From positions 12,286,716 to 12,350,715 of the forward strand of contig JAJEKV010000027.1 in assembly GCA_021234155.1 (NCBI GenBank): a DNA stretch of 64,000 nucleotides. Direction: 5' to 3'. The stretch is from Isoetes taiwanensis. Its lineage: Eukaryota > Streptophyta > Lycopodiopsida > Isoetales > Isoetaceae. Of the stretch, positions 1 through 12,384 are shown piece by piece. The position numbers and the translations under genes are program-made. Each line of letters starts with the position of its first letter. The stretch's first letter is position 1. The notes beneath the pieces were generated by a model that saw nothing but the letters and a program-made list of their open reading frames with translations, was not told the origin of the DNA and searched no databases.

Positions 1-620
1 AAGAGATTGCCACAATAGTGCCGCACCGAGAAGATGCTCCATCCCCGCAGTAATGCTCCAAATAAACTTAGAGACCAACACCTTACTATGCAGTGCCAAA
101 TCCACGGCTAAGCCCCCCCATCCTCCCGGGCGGAGACACTTCCACCAAGCCACTTTTAACAACCGCCCCTTCATCATCCCCGCCCCACACAAAATTTCGA
201 ACAATCTTATCCAAAGCCCACATATCTTACCCTCGAGGAGCTAACATCGCAGATGTCAGTATACACATGAGTGCTACAGCAATCTTGACTTGGCAATAGT
301 GATCCTACCCCGCCATGGACAACTTGCTACCCCTTCCACCAATTGAGGTGTTTTCAACCCCCCGCAAAATCTCATCCCACACCCTCCCATGGAAACATCC
401 CCTCCAAAGGGAATACCCAAATGACTTAGTACACACATTACCCGGAAGCACCTTCCAAGGGAATAGAGCCAAACAAGGGGGAGGCGGAGTCAACTGGGCC
501 CATAATGCGGAGCATTTGCCCCAATTCAGAAGAATGCCTGAGGCCAAGGAGAAAGTATCCAAAGAAACCCTTCACATTCCAGTAAATTCTCTCTTACGCC
601 ACCAAGAAGAGAAAAGTGTC
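1..620 (-). mobile_element. Fossil LINE (non-LTR retrotransposon), reverse transcriptase C-terminal part
   Basis: Translating the minus strand gives pieces typical of the region after the YADD box in plant LINE reverse transcriptases. The first is a FxLASGxxxNWxK-like segment (about 560-500). A WDEILRxVE...GxxSKLSMAG segment follows (about 390-305). Further on comes an RNFVWGG motif followed by VSPPGRMGGLAVD (about 215-110). The order is right for a LINE read on the minus strand. The pieces lie in different frames with stops between them, so it is dead. Only the C-terminal half is inside the window and the 5' part is not visible. Family is inferred from remembered LINE consensus patterns. Confidence 0.65.
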
Positions 621-639
621 ATCTGCCTTTAAAAAGAAG

Positions 640-2790
640 CGTGAAACTCATAATGATATTTTTTTTATTTGGTCCAAAATCATCCCAGCATAAGTAAGGT
701 AAATGGATTGTGTAATCATCATTTGTTCGTATTGGTTCGTGGTCTTATAAATGAAGCATGTAAGATAACAAATGGACATGTACGAGAATTTGTTAATGGA
801 AATGGGTTGACTGGAAATGGTACATCAGGTCGCATTCAATTGGATAGACACACTTCAATATGATGTCCTCAATTGCATTATTCAAAAGCAAGCATTGAAG
901 AGATTAAGAATAATAGAAGATAGTGGTTGCATCTCTATCTAGCAAGTGTGACATATCATCGTTGAAGTTAAGTATTTCCACAAAGCACAGAAAATATGGT
1001 AATATATTACATACTATGCTGGTACTTTTATGTATTTCATAAAAAGCCCGTATGCAATTATATGCTTGTAAGAGCAAGGTGCAAGTTGAAGTGGCAGGCG
1101 AGCTGCAAAAGCGACATGTACCTCACCTTGTACTTCACCCTTACAAGGCACAAAAGCCCACAAGGGCTTTTAAAATGGGCTTCCACTGAAATTACGTCCA
1201 TGTGGTAGAAATATTATTCCTATATGATTTAAAAAGTGTATAATTTCCTATTAATTTCAACAAAAAGCATTTTATAGGGAATTATTTCAACGGGTGAAAT
1301 TGTATCATAAAGATTGTACAAATTTGCAAGGCTTTGAATGAAAACTGGCTGAGATGGTTCATTTCTTTTCAAATAAATATGGATTCACTAGAGGTATTCA
1401 AATCAATCCAAGTTGTGTCTTCCATCGTGATGGCCTCCAACCTAGATCATTTAAATGCCCCACTTCAAATCACTTGTAGAGTATAACTCCCAAGATGTTT
1501 AAGCCATATGTAAATGCAAACGCAAATATAAACATACTTACACGTCCAGATTTATGATAATATTTCATTAAGTGGATCTTGATTATCCTCTAAGATTTTA
1601 TTCTGGTCTTTACATCTTTACTTGTACTTGCACTTCTTGTTAAAAAGTGTATGATGTCCTTCAGGAAAAAAGGACTTGCTAATTAAATAATGCATCTCGA
1701 ACTTTAAGCCTCACCAATATCAATATACAACACATGCGAGCTTAGTTAATTTTATAAATGCTTTAGCATCAAGATGCAGTTGGCAATCTATACCCCTTCA
1801 TTGATATACAATTTAGAGTTTCTTATGTAAAAGTTCCTTAATAGATGCCTGTTTTATTAAGACAATTAGTCTTTGTGGAGTTCCCACCAACTTAAGAGCT
1901 TATTAGTAATGTAATTGCACCTTATCCCCAAGGACATCACTATATTCTTAAGGACAAATTAATTGCCATAACCTGCTCTGTTTGCCAAATTAATTGTACT
2001 AGGATGCTACTGAAGGAAATATGTGCAACTAGGTGGAAAATGAACACATATTCTTGTTGATTTGTAGCCTGCCGGATAACCTGCAACTTATTTAAGGGCA
2101 TGATGTGTCAACATAACATTTTCTAATTCCATAAGGTTTTCAAAGGGTCATTTTTTTTAGATTTGGTTCAAAAGAATGGTAGTGAAAAACATAAATAGTT
2201 TTCGTTTTAATTGTCTAGACTTGACAAGGAGTGTGGAGTAGATGAGCCTACTATATTTGTTCTGAGAAGATAGCGGTGTATAGGCATGTACCCACAAAGC
2301 TATGACAACAATTTTGATCATGTTAGTGCGGATGCATGCTAGAATGACGGATTTGATGCTTGTGATTGAGTTCAGATCTATGGCCAAGATTTTAGTTTAG
2401 ATTTATGTTTAAATCCATGATCGTAAGACATTGCTTAGAGATTGAGGGTTGTCATTGTAGTTTTAACTTTCTGCTTTAATTTCAATTTCTCTTTCTTCTT
2501 TGGCATCGCTCCTTCTTGCGATGACATCAAAGTCTTTTCATCCCAATTTCTTGCATGAAGGCGGTCTTCTTGTCTACAACAGATTGTCAGTGGCTCATCA
2601 ACTTATAGGTATGTGTAACAATATGTATGCAATGATTTGTAATAGTTGCTAGCCATGTATATTTTGTGTGTACACGTGAATATCCAATGGTTAACAAGGA
2701 AGAAACATAAAGCATTTAGACATAAGGTTCTGCAATTGTGGAAAAGCTATTGGATAACATAAGATTGTTCATAGTTAAAGTGTTGTATTC
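640..2790. other. Intergenic, no gene recognised
   Basis: AT-rich sequence with only short random-looking frames. I see no splice-linked coding structure, tRNA or obvious terminal repeats. A compact GC-richer patch near 1075-1170 gives a cysteine/lysine-containing frame that I do not recognise. Confidence 0.5.
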
Positions 2791-2791
2791 A

Positions 2792-2800
2792 TATAAAAAA
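2792..2800. repeat. Target-site duplication, left copy (9 bp)
   Basis: TATAAAAAA lies immediately before the left inverted repeat. The identical 9-mer follows the right inverted repeat at 5514-5522. A 9-bp duplication is the hallmark of Mutator-family insertion. Confidence 0.9.
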
Positions 2801-2893
2801 GGGAAAATTTTAAAAATGCCCTTATAGTTTGGGGTATTTGCAAAAATGCCCCAATATTCTCAAAAATTGCAAATTTGCCCCTAAGTTTTGCCG
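2801..2893 (+). repeat. MULE left terminal inverted repeat
   Basis: Pairs with 5421-5513 in inverted orientation over about 92 bp. Purine/pyrimidine asymmetric and AT-rich. Confidence 0.9.
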
Positions 2894-2908
2894 TAAAATA
2901 CAAGATGC

Positions 2909-4200
2909 ATGAGAACGGCTATTTTTTTTTCGCGGGAAGTGCTTTTCGGCACAGGAAAACCTGAAATCAGCATAGCTCTGTTAATTTCGGCATCAAATAT
3001 GACTTTCGGCATCAAATATGACTCGTTCAAGTCTTCAACAGTTTTTGCAGTTTCCTCCGGCATTAGCATTAAACACCAGGATCTGTTTTGCATTGAACAG
3101 GTATGTATGCATGTGATTTCTTTTCCTTTCATCTTTTTCTTGCTTCTAGTCAGAATGTCTTCAATGCTGCATGAATTGCCTTTGTACAGCATGGAATTGT
3201 TTAAAGGAAAACAGTTTGATTCAATGGTGGATGTAAAAAATGCAGTTCTGCCAGAAGCTACTGCAACTTTCACTGAAATTAAAGTAATTAAGTCTGATAA
3301 ATCAAGATACAGAGTGAAATGCACACAAGAAGATTGTGCATGGCATTTATATTCTTCTTTAATTGGTTATGGACCGAGATGTGAGATTCGAGATGTAGGA
3401 GAACATACTTGTGGTGGTGTCCAGCAATTGGGCAACAAGGAAGCTTCTGCAAGCTGGTTGGCCAGGAAAAATCAAAAGAAGTTGAGGGAGCATCCAAGAT
3501 TATAAACCCACAGAGCTAATAGATGATTTTCAAGAGAAGCTGGTGTATTACATACAATGTGGCTTATTGTGGCAAAAAGAGATAGCAATGAATGCAATTA
3601 ATGGAGATCACAAGAGAGCATATAGAAAGCTTCATGCCTTTTGTCAGAAATTATTAGAAACTAATCCAGGAAATAAAATAGTACTTGAAGAGATTGATGG
3701 ACGTTTCTATACATTGTTTGTTGGTTATGGTGCAACTGGGTTTTCGAGTTGCAGACCATTTTTGGGATTGGATGCCACTTTTTTGATGTAAATATCTTGG
3801 TCACTTAATTTGTGCTACGGAATTGATGCTACAAAAAGGTCTTTATCCATTTGCATTTGGAGTTATTGATAACGAGAATATAGAGAACTCGGACTTGGTT
3901 TTGATGCAATTCTGAGGGCGCTTAGAAGTACATCCTAATCTTACATTTGTGTCGGATAGAGATAAGGGATTGCATGAGGCACTATTTGTCATTTTTTCCT
4001 AACAATGCAAATGCTTATTGCATGAGGCATCTTGAAGCAAACTTGAAAAAGAAATGCAACAATACAGAGTTCCTACACTTTTTCTGGGAGGCAGCTAGAG
4101 CCAACACTGTTACAGAATGATGCAACAGATTGGTTAATGCAAGCTGCTCCACCTAGTACATGGGCTACCGCATACTTTCCCGGTCAACGTTTTTGGCCAT
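2909..4200 (+). pseudogene. MuDR-type transposase, broken
   Basis: The 198-codon frame 2909-3505 carries the MuDR DNA-binding domain: a FDSMVDVKNAV segment, then KSDKSRYRVKC..EDCAWHLY, then EHTCGGVQ. This is the C-x(4)-C...H-x-C zinc pattern typical of PF03108. It stops at 3505. The catalytic part resumes at 3543-3791 (NPGNKIVLEE, LFVGYG, CRPFLGLDATFL), which includes the first catalytic aspartate in a LDATF box. After another stop, fragments resembling GLYPFAFGVIDNEN and TFVSDRDKGL (second aspartate) follow in shifting frames to about 4100. At least four stops or frameshifts separate the pieces. A 49-nt stretch 3101-3149 has GT..AG borders and could be a tiny intron, but the frame is open through it. 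Confidence 0.85.
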
Positions 4201-5420
4201 CTCTTCACATCAAGCATAAGTAATCATCGAATTCACTTCCACTTGATGCAAGAGAAAACCCATCATTGCAATGCTTATAGATATTAGGCTCGAGATAATC
4301 CTTTTCATTTGATTTCGCGGTTAGTTAAAAGCATTTGATGTATGCTAAGCATTATTTTTGACTGATTTTCTTTTGATATGAAAACAGGTTTATGCTTTAT
4401 CGAGATGAAGAAATTCTTGGTATTCTACACGATGAAGGTAGAAGCATTAGAAATTGATAGTAGAACCTGGAAAGAAGAGGCAAATCTTGAGGATGGCTCA
4501 TACCCTTGCAGCTTCTTGAAGATGTTTTGGTATCTTCTATCATTTGCTCTCCATCATGAGACAATTTTGATTTTCCAATACCTCGTGTATGTGTCTCATG
4601 TAATTATAAACTGAAACAAGTTGAGGGATTTCTTCCAGAGTATGGTGGACAAGGATGGTGTATGGGAATTTCTTCCAATACCTCGTGTACAAGTCTCATG
4701 TAATTATAAACTGAAACAAGGGCTTACTCTTTATCGCCCAGCTTAATTTCTTGTCCACCATACTCATTTGGCGTTATGAGGCATTTGACAATATGAAATC
4801 CAGAAATTCATCTTTTCTGGAATATAGCTGTTGCAGAATACACAAGAACAAATGTTGGATGCAAATGCGACTTCATAAAGGATGCTTTTGAGGGACGCAG
4901 GTTTACTGTATGCGAGGATGCAGGTTTACTGTATTAGTGTTGTGTATCTGTAATAAAATTCATATTTGTTAAACTTTGATCGTTAGAATTGTGTGATGGA
5001 CATTCTGGACGTCCAGGATGGTTTCAGCTAGAGGATCTTGTTTCATCTATGCTAGTGCTACATCATGGACAACATTCCTCGATTCATGTAGGATCCACAG
5101 AAATATGCCAATTGTAAAGTTTTGAAGGCAAACAAGACATTGAATTGCCAACAATTTTCTGATAATTTTCGACCATCTACCAGATCGTTTGCCCTTTCCA
5201 CAAGTTTATATCATCACACCATGACCCCAGCCTTTCGGTGCCAGTCAAATGTGCCTTACGAAAATCAAATCCAGATTGAATGTTCTAACAAAACTCCGCC
5301 AAAAAAATTAGCTGGTCTATAAAGGGATTGGGGAATAGCAGGTAATCGCTTTTCCTCCTTCTATGTTGCTTGAGTTTCGGTCAGATCTAAGTAATTCATC
5401 AACAAGTTCTTTTGCTCGTA

Positions 5421-5513
5421 AGGCAAAAAGTAGGGGCAAATTTGCAATTTTTGAGAATATTGGGGCATTTTCGCAAATACCCCAAACTATAAGAGCATTT
5501 TTAAAATTTTCCC
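5421..5513 (-). repeat. MULE right terminal inverted repeat
   Basis: Inverted partner of 2801-2893. Ends in CCC directly before the right 9-bp duplication. Confidence 0.9.
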
Positions 5514-5522
5514 TATAAAAAA
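5514..5522. repeat. Target-site duplication, right copy (9 bp)
   Basis: TATAAAAAA, identical to 2792-2800. Confidence 0.9.
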
Positions 5523-7425
5523 TGGTAGAAAAATGATGGTGGATGGGCTAGTTTGACCCCAGCACATATGGCATTGCTCTTTTTGTTGTTAAATAGGCAA
5601 GTAGATAAGGGCAAAGTACAATGTGGCAATTTTCTATTTTGGACAGTTTTCTATTTTGGAGTTGTTTTAGGTATTTTGATGTAGGCTAGGGTTACGTTGC
5701 AAGTGACAGGGGCGGTGCTCAAGCTTCACGGCAGCGAAGCGAGCAAGATGCTGGAAGCAAGGCAGATGATGGAAAGGATGAAGATTTTCTTGATGCAAGG
5801 ACGAGCACAACCAGTTAGTTTTCTTCTGCAGGTTTGTGGAGGGCCGAATACTTTCTTGTTCTCGCACATGCTTTGGTGTTAAGCCTTTCGATCTCTCTTT
5901 TTGCACATTTCGGCCATGCAGATGCAGGCCAAGAAACCTCTTTGTTCATATCTCAGGATCCACTGTTTATATTTTACAAGATGCCTCTCTAGTGTGGCTG
6001 TTTGGCATAAGGTTCGACTCCTCAAAACGTAAGTTTATTTTTATTTCTAGCAAATGCGGTTTGCTTATGTCCGTAGCTATAAGCCCTGCTTTGGTTTTGG
6101 CACTTTGGCGGGGGTTGAATTTCAGGAGGGCTTCGGTGCAAGTTGTTAAGGTGGTGGGGCAAATCATGTTTAGGTATCCTTATGTTTATTAAATTGATGT
6201 GATCTAAAACCATCACGTTAAATTGCCCATAACGGTGGAAACCGCCTCTTTTCTATCCGTGGGGAATTTGTCAATTTCCAGAGAAGACAAACTAAAGTTA
6301 TTGTTGGCTGGGTGACAAAATTAGCTTCTTCTTTGTAATTTTGGGCTTCTAGTTTACAATTTGGTTCTTCATACTTTCATTCCTTAGGTTTTTTGTACTT
6401 GGCATTGTTATATATTAATATATATCTGTTTAGTTTACTTGCATGGTTATTCATGACAATGGATCTGCAGAGACCAAGCAGATGCTATTGAACATCTTCA
6501 TGGTGCTGCCTATTGTGGCAAGGGGTTCAAATCCTCTTAGAAAGTGCTATGTGAAACCAGTGCTGTTATTGAATGTTATTATGATGATACTTACTTTGAC
6601 CTCCATATTGACTTGCAGCAATGGTTAGGTAATCATATGTTGAGGTGAAAAAGGGAGTTTGACCCATTACGGATTTAACGGACGGTGGATAGGATAATGT
6701 ATGAGAGAGAATATACATGGGAATATTATGCAAATCAATTGCCACAAGTCGATGATTTTGTCAAATACTGACGAAAATATGATATATCTTACGCAGTATT
6801 TTTAAAGAGCAGAAACGAAAAAATTTCTTTTCCTTTCCTTTTAGCGGACATGGAATCGGATGTGTCCCTTCCGGCGCAGGACAAAAAGCAAGATTCTAAA
6901 TTTCTAATACCTAACAATGAAAGGGAACAGGAATGGGCACTAAAGGGTGGATTGGCAATTCTTTGATCACAATTTCTTGAAATTTACTCTTCCAATCCCC
7001 GAAGGATGCACATGCTTTTTGCAGTCGGGAGTCTGATTTTGCCTACATTTGCTCTATTTAAATCCAAACAGCCAGGAAGGACAGGGCTCAAGTTGTGATC
7101 TGGATGCCACCAGGTCCATACTCTGAGATCTGGGCAACTTTCTGCGTCAAAATTGATCGCCTGCTACGGCAGAGAACAGAAAATACGGGATAGCAGCTTT
7201 TGACAGATGAGGGTTGCCCATAGTTTAGCCATCCAAGTCGTGCAAAGGCGTGTCTTTCTGCGGGTCCTCAATCTAACAGGCAAGAAGGACCCACATGCCC
7301 TTTTTTGCATTGGCCTTCATGGCCCATGATCTTTATTATTCCGTGTTTGAGATCTTCGTGCTCTTCTGCGGGATGGAACCCTAAATCATCTATGAAAATA
7401 AGGCGCCCATCAAGCATCTCATCAT
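5523..7425. other. Upstream region of TMEM245; unassigned
   Basis: No recognisable gene. A 61-codon frame at 5697-5882 begins like an exon rich in Met/Glu/Ala, but I do not recognise it and no partner exon is evident. A TATA-like TATTTAAAT lies at 7054-7062, about 365 bases before the TMEM245 start codon, and could mark its promoter. The following GC-richer stretch would then be a 5' UTR. This placement is inference. Confidence 0.35.
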
Positions 7426-10013
7426 ATGGGGGACACTGTAAGTGATTCGCATTCTTTATCATGGAACGAAATGTTTAGAACAGCTTCTTCAGTTGGTTCA
7501 GGTGTTGAATTGCCTATCACAAAGAGAGTTAGCATGGATCAAAGGAAATTCGACGCGCAGGATTCTATGAAGACGGCAAAGTGGTCTTCTGAAAATGTTC
7601 TAAAACCTGAAGAAGATATTGCATCAGAGCGTAAGATGGATGTAAAGTTCAGAAATTATCATTTTGAACTGGCTATATATGTGGCTATGGCGCATGCCGG
7701 ACTGCTGCTTCTAATGGGTACACTATTTGGGCTTGGTTTATTGCTTAAGGATTTCTGGAAACCCATTCAATGGGCTGTGCTCTGTTCTATTACAATGAGA
7801 GAGACTCAGACTGCTCTTGTTAGGTTTTGGAACCCTCCTTTGAGACAGGGGCTTGTGCAGACCTTATTTGCAATACCTCTTGCTATATTAAGAGCCTTGT
7901 TAGCTACTGCAGATGATGCGCAAGCTTTTGTATTATGGGCTTCTGGCAAGGGCACTGATGGCCCGTTACAAGTAGGATTTTCTAAGCTTTTTCAGTGGCT
8001 AGTCACATTTTCTGTTTTCCTGTTTGGATGTGAGAATTTTGGTTTCAAAGTGGTGGCAATTGTTGCATTTATCAGTCTTATATTATATGCTGCTGGAATT
8101 AGCTTCAGCAGATGGATTACATGTAAATCTTGGTGCCGAGGAATGTATACAAGATGGGTCAGATGGATTACTTGGCCTGTGGTCCAACTTTTCAGTGTGC
8201 TTAACAAGCAAGCAACACAATTCTTGGCAGCCAGGTTAGATACAATTATCGCAATTGGGCTTATTTCCTTACTAATTTTGGGCTCAGTGGTAGGTTTAAC
8301 ATTTTTCTCTTATAAAGTTGGGATGGAATCAAAAGACGCAGTGGTAGCTCTGAAGGTACATGTAGAAAATAGTAATTATAGTGAAATGATTGGGTTAAGC
8401 CAATGGCTGGAGACAAATAATGTTCCAGAGTTGGTGGATGAGTATGCTGGTAAGGTGTATGAAGGTTTGTTTCAGCAGATTGATAAGTTTGCTGCTCAGT
8501 ACAATTTAACAGACTTTTCTCATGCTGGAAAGGATTACTTTATCAGTCTAATGGGTGGGAAGAAGGAAGAGTTGAACATAACATTATCTTCATCTCCGTC
8601 CTTGGTAGCAAGTAGACATCCAGTCATAATGAAAGTTGATAATGCACGGATACATCTTAAGAGTTACGATTTCATGGGAATATATTCAGAACTCAGCGGT
8701 GCATTGCTGTTGTTACTTGATCATTTGCATGTTAAACCAGAGGAACTTCTGGAAAAGATGAAGAGCATGTCGCAGACAGGGGCTGACATTGGAAAACAGA
8801 TCTTTTCCAGTGGTTCTGTTCTTTTCCATGGAGGAACTTCTATTTTATTTTCTGCTACAAGCTCTATAGCATCAGGTGCCATGGAGCTTCTAAGTTTTTT
8901 TGCTCAAGCTGCTGTGTTCCTTTCCCTTTTATATTATCTCATGACGTCAGAGGTAGGAGGCGTAACAGAACAGATGCTAGGCTTGGTGCCCCTGTCTAGT
9001 TCAACAAGGGCGCGCTGTGCTGTTGTCCTTAACCATGCTGTCAGTAGCGTTCTCCTTGCCACGGTTAAATCTGCTTTCTTTCAGGCTTCCTTTACATGGC
9101 TTTTCTTTAGATATTTCCACATTCACTTTTTGTATACATCAACCTTGCTGGCTCTTGTGATTGCATTGCTACCAATCTTCCCTTATTGGCTTCCAGCATT
9201 GCCTGCTGCTGCTCAACTTGCACTTGAAGGGCACTATATAAAAGCATGCCTTCTTCTTATCGCACATCTACTCATTATCCAGTTTGGAAATGATGCAATA
9301 CATCAGGAAATCCCAGGTCATAATGGATATCTTATGGGACTCAGCATTGCAGGTGGCATGACACTCTTTTCGCCTGCTTTGGAGGTTAGTCAGACTGAGC
9401 TTTTTTATTTTATACTTTAGCTAGTACGTGCAACACGTCTGTGTACTACTGGAGTCCTCGTTGTGCATATATTTTTTGCAAATGGCTGCACTTATTTTTC
9501 TTCCCTATCATTGATATAGGACATATAAGGCCACTGCATCTTCCTGCACAAAAGAATTACAAGTAATTTGCCAAATATGATGTCTGCTTGCTTAAAATGT
9601 TACTTGTTTTTAGCATACAGCATGTTACTCTCTCGCTAACATTTTATCTTGCCATTATATTTTCCTTATATTGGCAAGTTCTGGGTTCATGGCAAGTGCC
9701 TTCATGTGCGATTGCCTTGTCAGGATATCTGTAGATCAAACGTATGTTCTTGCATCGAAGCCACTGTTAATGGGTACAGAGGCCATAATATATTATTTAC
9801 CTTGCCATTGAGATATTATCCTTTTCTTGTTTTGCATGTCTGCTGGCGAATTTGCAAAATTATTAAGTTTTGAACTTGGGCTTTGACTTACCATCCTTGG
9901 GTTCCTGATTAATGCAGGGTGCTATCATGGGGCCACTTTTGATGACTGTCCTAGTCGCCTTGAAGAATTTGTATCGTGAATTTGTTCTGAACCCATATGC
10001 ATCTGAAATATAA
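7426..10013 (+). CDS. TMEM245: TMEM245 / AI-2E transporter-family polytopic membrane protein, two exons
   Basis: Exon 1 runs 7426-9384 (653 codons). It ends in-phase at GAG before a GTTAGT donor. Exon 2 is 9918-10013, after a TTAATGCAG acceptor, and adds 31 residues (GAIMGPLL... ending YASEI), giving 684 aa. Without splicing the frame would end in intron sequence at 9420. The N-terminus has the LSWNEMFRTAS segment I associate with plant members of the family, which supports this ATG. Hydrophobic segments lie near residues 80-104, 185-230 and 275-297. A mostly soluble region at about 300-450 follows, then a dense membrane block from about 470 to the end. The C-terminal block matches the AI-2E transporter-like fold (PF01594). 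The plant homologues are uncharacterised membrane proteins, so substrate and role are not known. The frame is intact. Confidence 0.87.
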
Positions 10014-10226
10014 CTAAGGGTTTTTTATTAGCAACAATTCCACCGTTCATTTTGTGGTGGTAATGAAACAATGAGAGTGCAGCCAACCGAAAGATCTTTC
10101 ATAACTGCAGCATCAAAGTAGAGGTAATCTTTTAGGTGGCTAGTAAATATGTATGGCAAGAATCAGGAAGTTTCGTCTATTATTATATTGTCTCCAGCGG
10201 AGTTGTAAAACATGTCAATTCTTTCT

Positions 10227-10232
10227 AATAAA
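10227..10232 (+). terminator. Candidate polyadenylation signal of TMEM245
   Basis: AATAAA within a T-rich context downstream of the stop codon. Position is plausible but plant signals are degenerate, so this is weak. Confidence 0.35.
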
Positions 10233-10808
10233 GAAGTTTGCCACGAGTGCGAGGTAAGTCTTTGAGATCTTTTTATTTATGTGGTATAGAGGCATAGATA
10301 TTGCATCAAATTGCAATATTTATAGAAGTCATAATCTGTACAATGAGCGAGACAAAATGGTGGTGCACCGAGGGTTGTCTTTTGGAAGATGTTAGTTCAG
10401 ACTCCTCTGCCCATGAGCTATGATGGCGGCTATATAAAAGTTGTATTGTATATATTAGTTGCGTGTGCATGAGAATTAGATGTATTTTATTTGATGTTAT
10501 GATTTGTTTTTAGGACATTTTAGGCATGAAATTAGATGTAGTTTGATGTAATGAATTGTTTTTAGGTTAGCTTAAGATAGTATGCCTAGTCCAAGTAGAC
10601 TTGTCCTCCTCTACTTTTAAAATTCCAAAATCTCATTTCATTAGCATCCTTCCATTTAAGATTGAAGGTTATCTAAGGGAGATAAAATGTGATTGTTTAT
10701 GTTTTAAAGCTGTCATGCCCAAGGTCACGGGTTAACGCTTTGTTGTGAAAGTGGCCATGATCATTGTAATGTTAGTCGGGAAGGACCCACTTCAGCCATG
10801 TACAATGG

Positions 10809-10880
10809 TGGGGGTAGGTCCCATTTGGGTGTGTTGTGTGATTTTTGGGGGTAGGTCCCATTTGGGTGTGTGGTGGATGT
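10809..10880. repeat. Tandem duplication, ~37-bp unit x2
   Basis: GGGGTAGGTCCCATTTGGGT occurs twice about 37 bp apart. Confidence 0.75.
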
Positions 10881-11139
10881 TAAAAATGTAGCTATCTAAA
10901 GTTATGCATTTCCTTCTCCACAATGAAGAATGATTAGGACTTCAAAAAGGCATGATTGAGACATGGTCCCCTCCTAAGCTTCTTAGTAGTAGTTAAACTA
11001 TAGTCTCCAATATACTATGATTCTAACATCTTCCAAAAGATTCTACTACTGACTTGGCAACTTCACCAAAGCTAGAGAGGGTCTGTATTGGCAATACTCA
11101 GGCTCTACTCTTGACAAATCAAATTTTACCAGATCAAAT

Positions 11140-11284
11140 GTGTTTATAGTAAAGATGCAAAACTAATTGGACAAGTAGATGTCTACTTGGTAAATGAAAA
11201 TTGTATATAAGTGTTTATAGTAAAGATGCAAAACTAATTGGACAAGTAGATGTCTACTTGGTAAATGAAAATTGAATATAAGTG
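11140..11284. repeat. Tandem duplication, 71-bp unit x2
   Basis: Two nearly identical 71-bp copies (starting 11140 and 11211) that share GTGTTTATAGTAAAGATGC and diverge by about one base before the end. A recent local duplication. Confidence 0.9.
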
Positions 11285-11869
11285 TAGATTTAAGCCACAA
11301 AATAAAAGTAGAAGCAAATTTGAAGTTTTGAGGAATCATAACATCAAAGGGTATGTATCTTAAATGGGTTGGTGTGAATATAATCACATAATCAAAGGGT
11401 ATGCATTGCTTTCTTCATGGTTCGGGTTTGCATTCTTATTTGTGGACCTTCAAATCATGGGAGATCCTACGAAATCTCTCATATCAAAGGTCCATGTTTT
11501 TTCAACTGCTAAATCTCTCTGCACGACTCAATGGTGTAGAAACACCATTGTCTGAGCTCTTTTTATGTAAAATTGCTAGTAGGAACCAGAGGCCATGCTC
11601 TCGACAGTGAAAATTGGCGACCATGACTTCCATGGTCGTCACTGCTCCGACCTGCCTTGGAATTTCTTGTGGCATATCTAGTGCTTATCCAATCTGCCGT
11701 GGAATCGGGTTTTGGAAGAAAAGAGCCGAAGCCCTTCCAAGGGGGGTGCACATTTCATGACGTATATGATGCCTGCGTGACTGGTAGGGGTGTTTTTTAA
11801 TGGTTAAAAAAGTTGTATATGGCTCGAACATAAACGGAAGAGAGAGAAATATTTCGTAGCAAAACGTAA

Positions 11870-11950
11870 GGGATAAGTTGGCGGGAGAAGAGCTTCTACT
11901 GTATACCGAGGGGTAAGTTGGCCGGAGAAGAGCTTCTCTTGTATACGAAG
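11870..11950. repeat. Tandem duplication, ~41-bp unit x2
   Basis: Two copies starting near 11870 and 11911 share the GGAGAAGAGCTTCT core and a GTATAC tail. Confidence 0.8.
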
Positions 11951-12384
11951 GCCCCTAGGGGCTTGTTCATAAAAAAAAAGGTAGTAATATATAGTTGATT
12001 TGTTTATTTTTTCTAAAATTTGCAAAGCTTTTTGTTGGGGCTACGTTTTCTGATTTTTTTTTTTTCCCTTCTTCCTCAAATGCAGGTCGAATACTCTTGA
12101 TTTTTGTGGATTTTGCAAATTCATATCTATTACAAACACCCATCTTCATCTTCACGTAATTGAGACTCTAGGTTAGGCATTTTCCTCTATCATTCCACTC
12201 ATGGGCTCATTCTTACTGCATCATTTTTGCAATTAGTCAAGTTTTTAGACCTGAGGGCTTCGTAATTGCTATTTGATTGAATCTTTATGCTTTTCTTGAA
12301 GATGCATTTTTAGGATCAAAGGTCTTGCTAATTGCTACTCATAGCTTGTTTATCCATTCTAACCAATGAAATATTGACTAAAAA

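Larger units (their letters stand above)
2801..5513 (+). mobile_element. Mutator-like DNA transposon (MULE), complete ends, decayed
   Basis: A 2.7-kb element bounded by long terminal inverted repeats (2801-2893 and 5421-5513) that match over about 92 bp with only a few mismatches. Both ends start GGGAAAATTTT and share the AAATGCCCCAATATT core. A perfect 9-bp duplication TATAAAAAA flanks them. The interior encodes a MuDR-type transposase broken by stops and frameshifts, so the element is non-autonomous today. The near-identical inverted repeats and intact duplication suggest the insertion is not very old compared with the decay of its coding part. It may already have been defective when it moved and been mobilised in trans. 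Confidence 0.92.
10014..12160. other. 3' flank of TMEM245 and intergenic DNA
   Basis: An AATAAA at 10227-10232 is a plausible polyadenylation signal for TMEM245, about 215 bases after the stop. Beyond it there are only short frames and several small tandem duplications, listed separately. No gene recognised. Confidence 0.4.

Noticed and set aside
2801-5513. Long inverted repeats as a retroviral LTR pair
   Set aside because: They are inverted, not direct, and carry a 9-bp duplication with a MuDR protein between.
9385-9420. Unspliced end of TMEM245 (VSQTELFYFIL)
   Set aside because: The sequence is a GTTAGT donor and T-rich intron. The family's conserved C-terminal GPL motif appears only in exon 2 at 9918.
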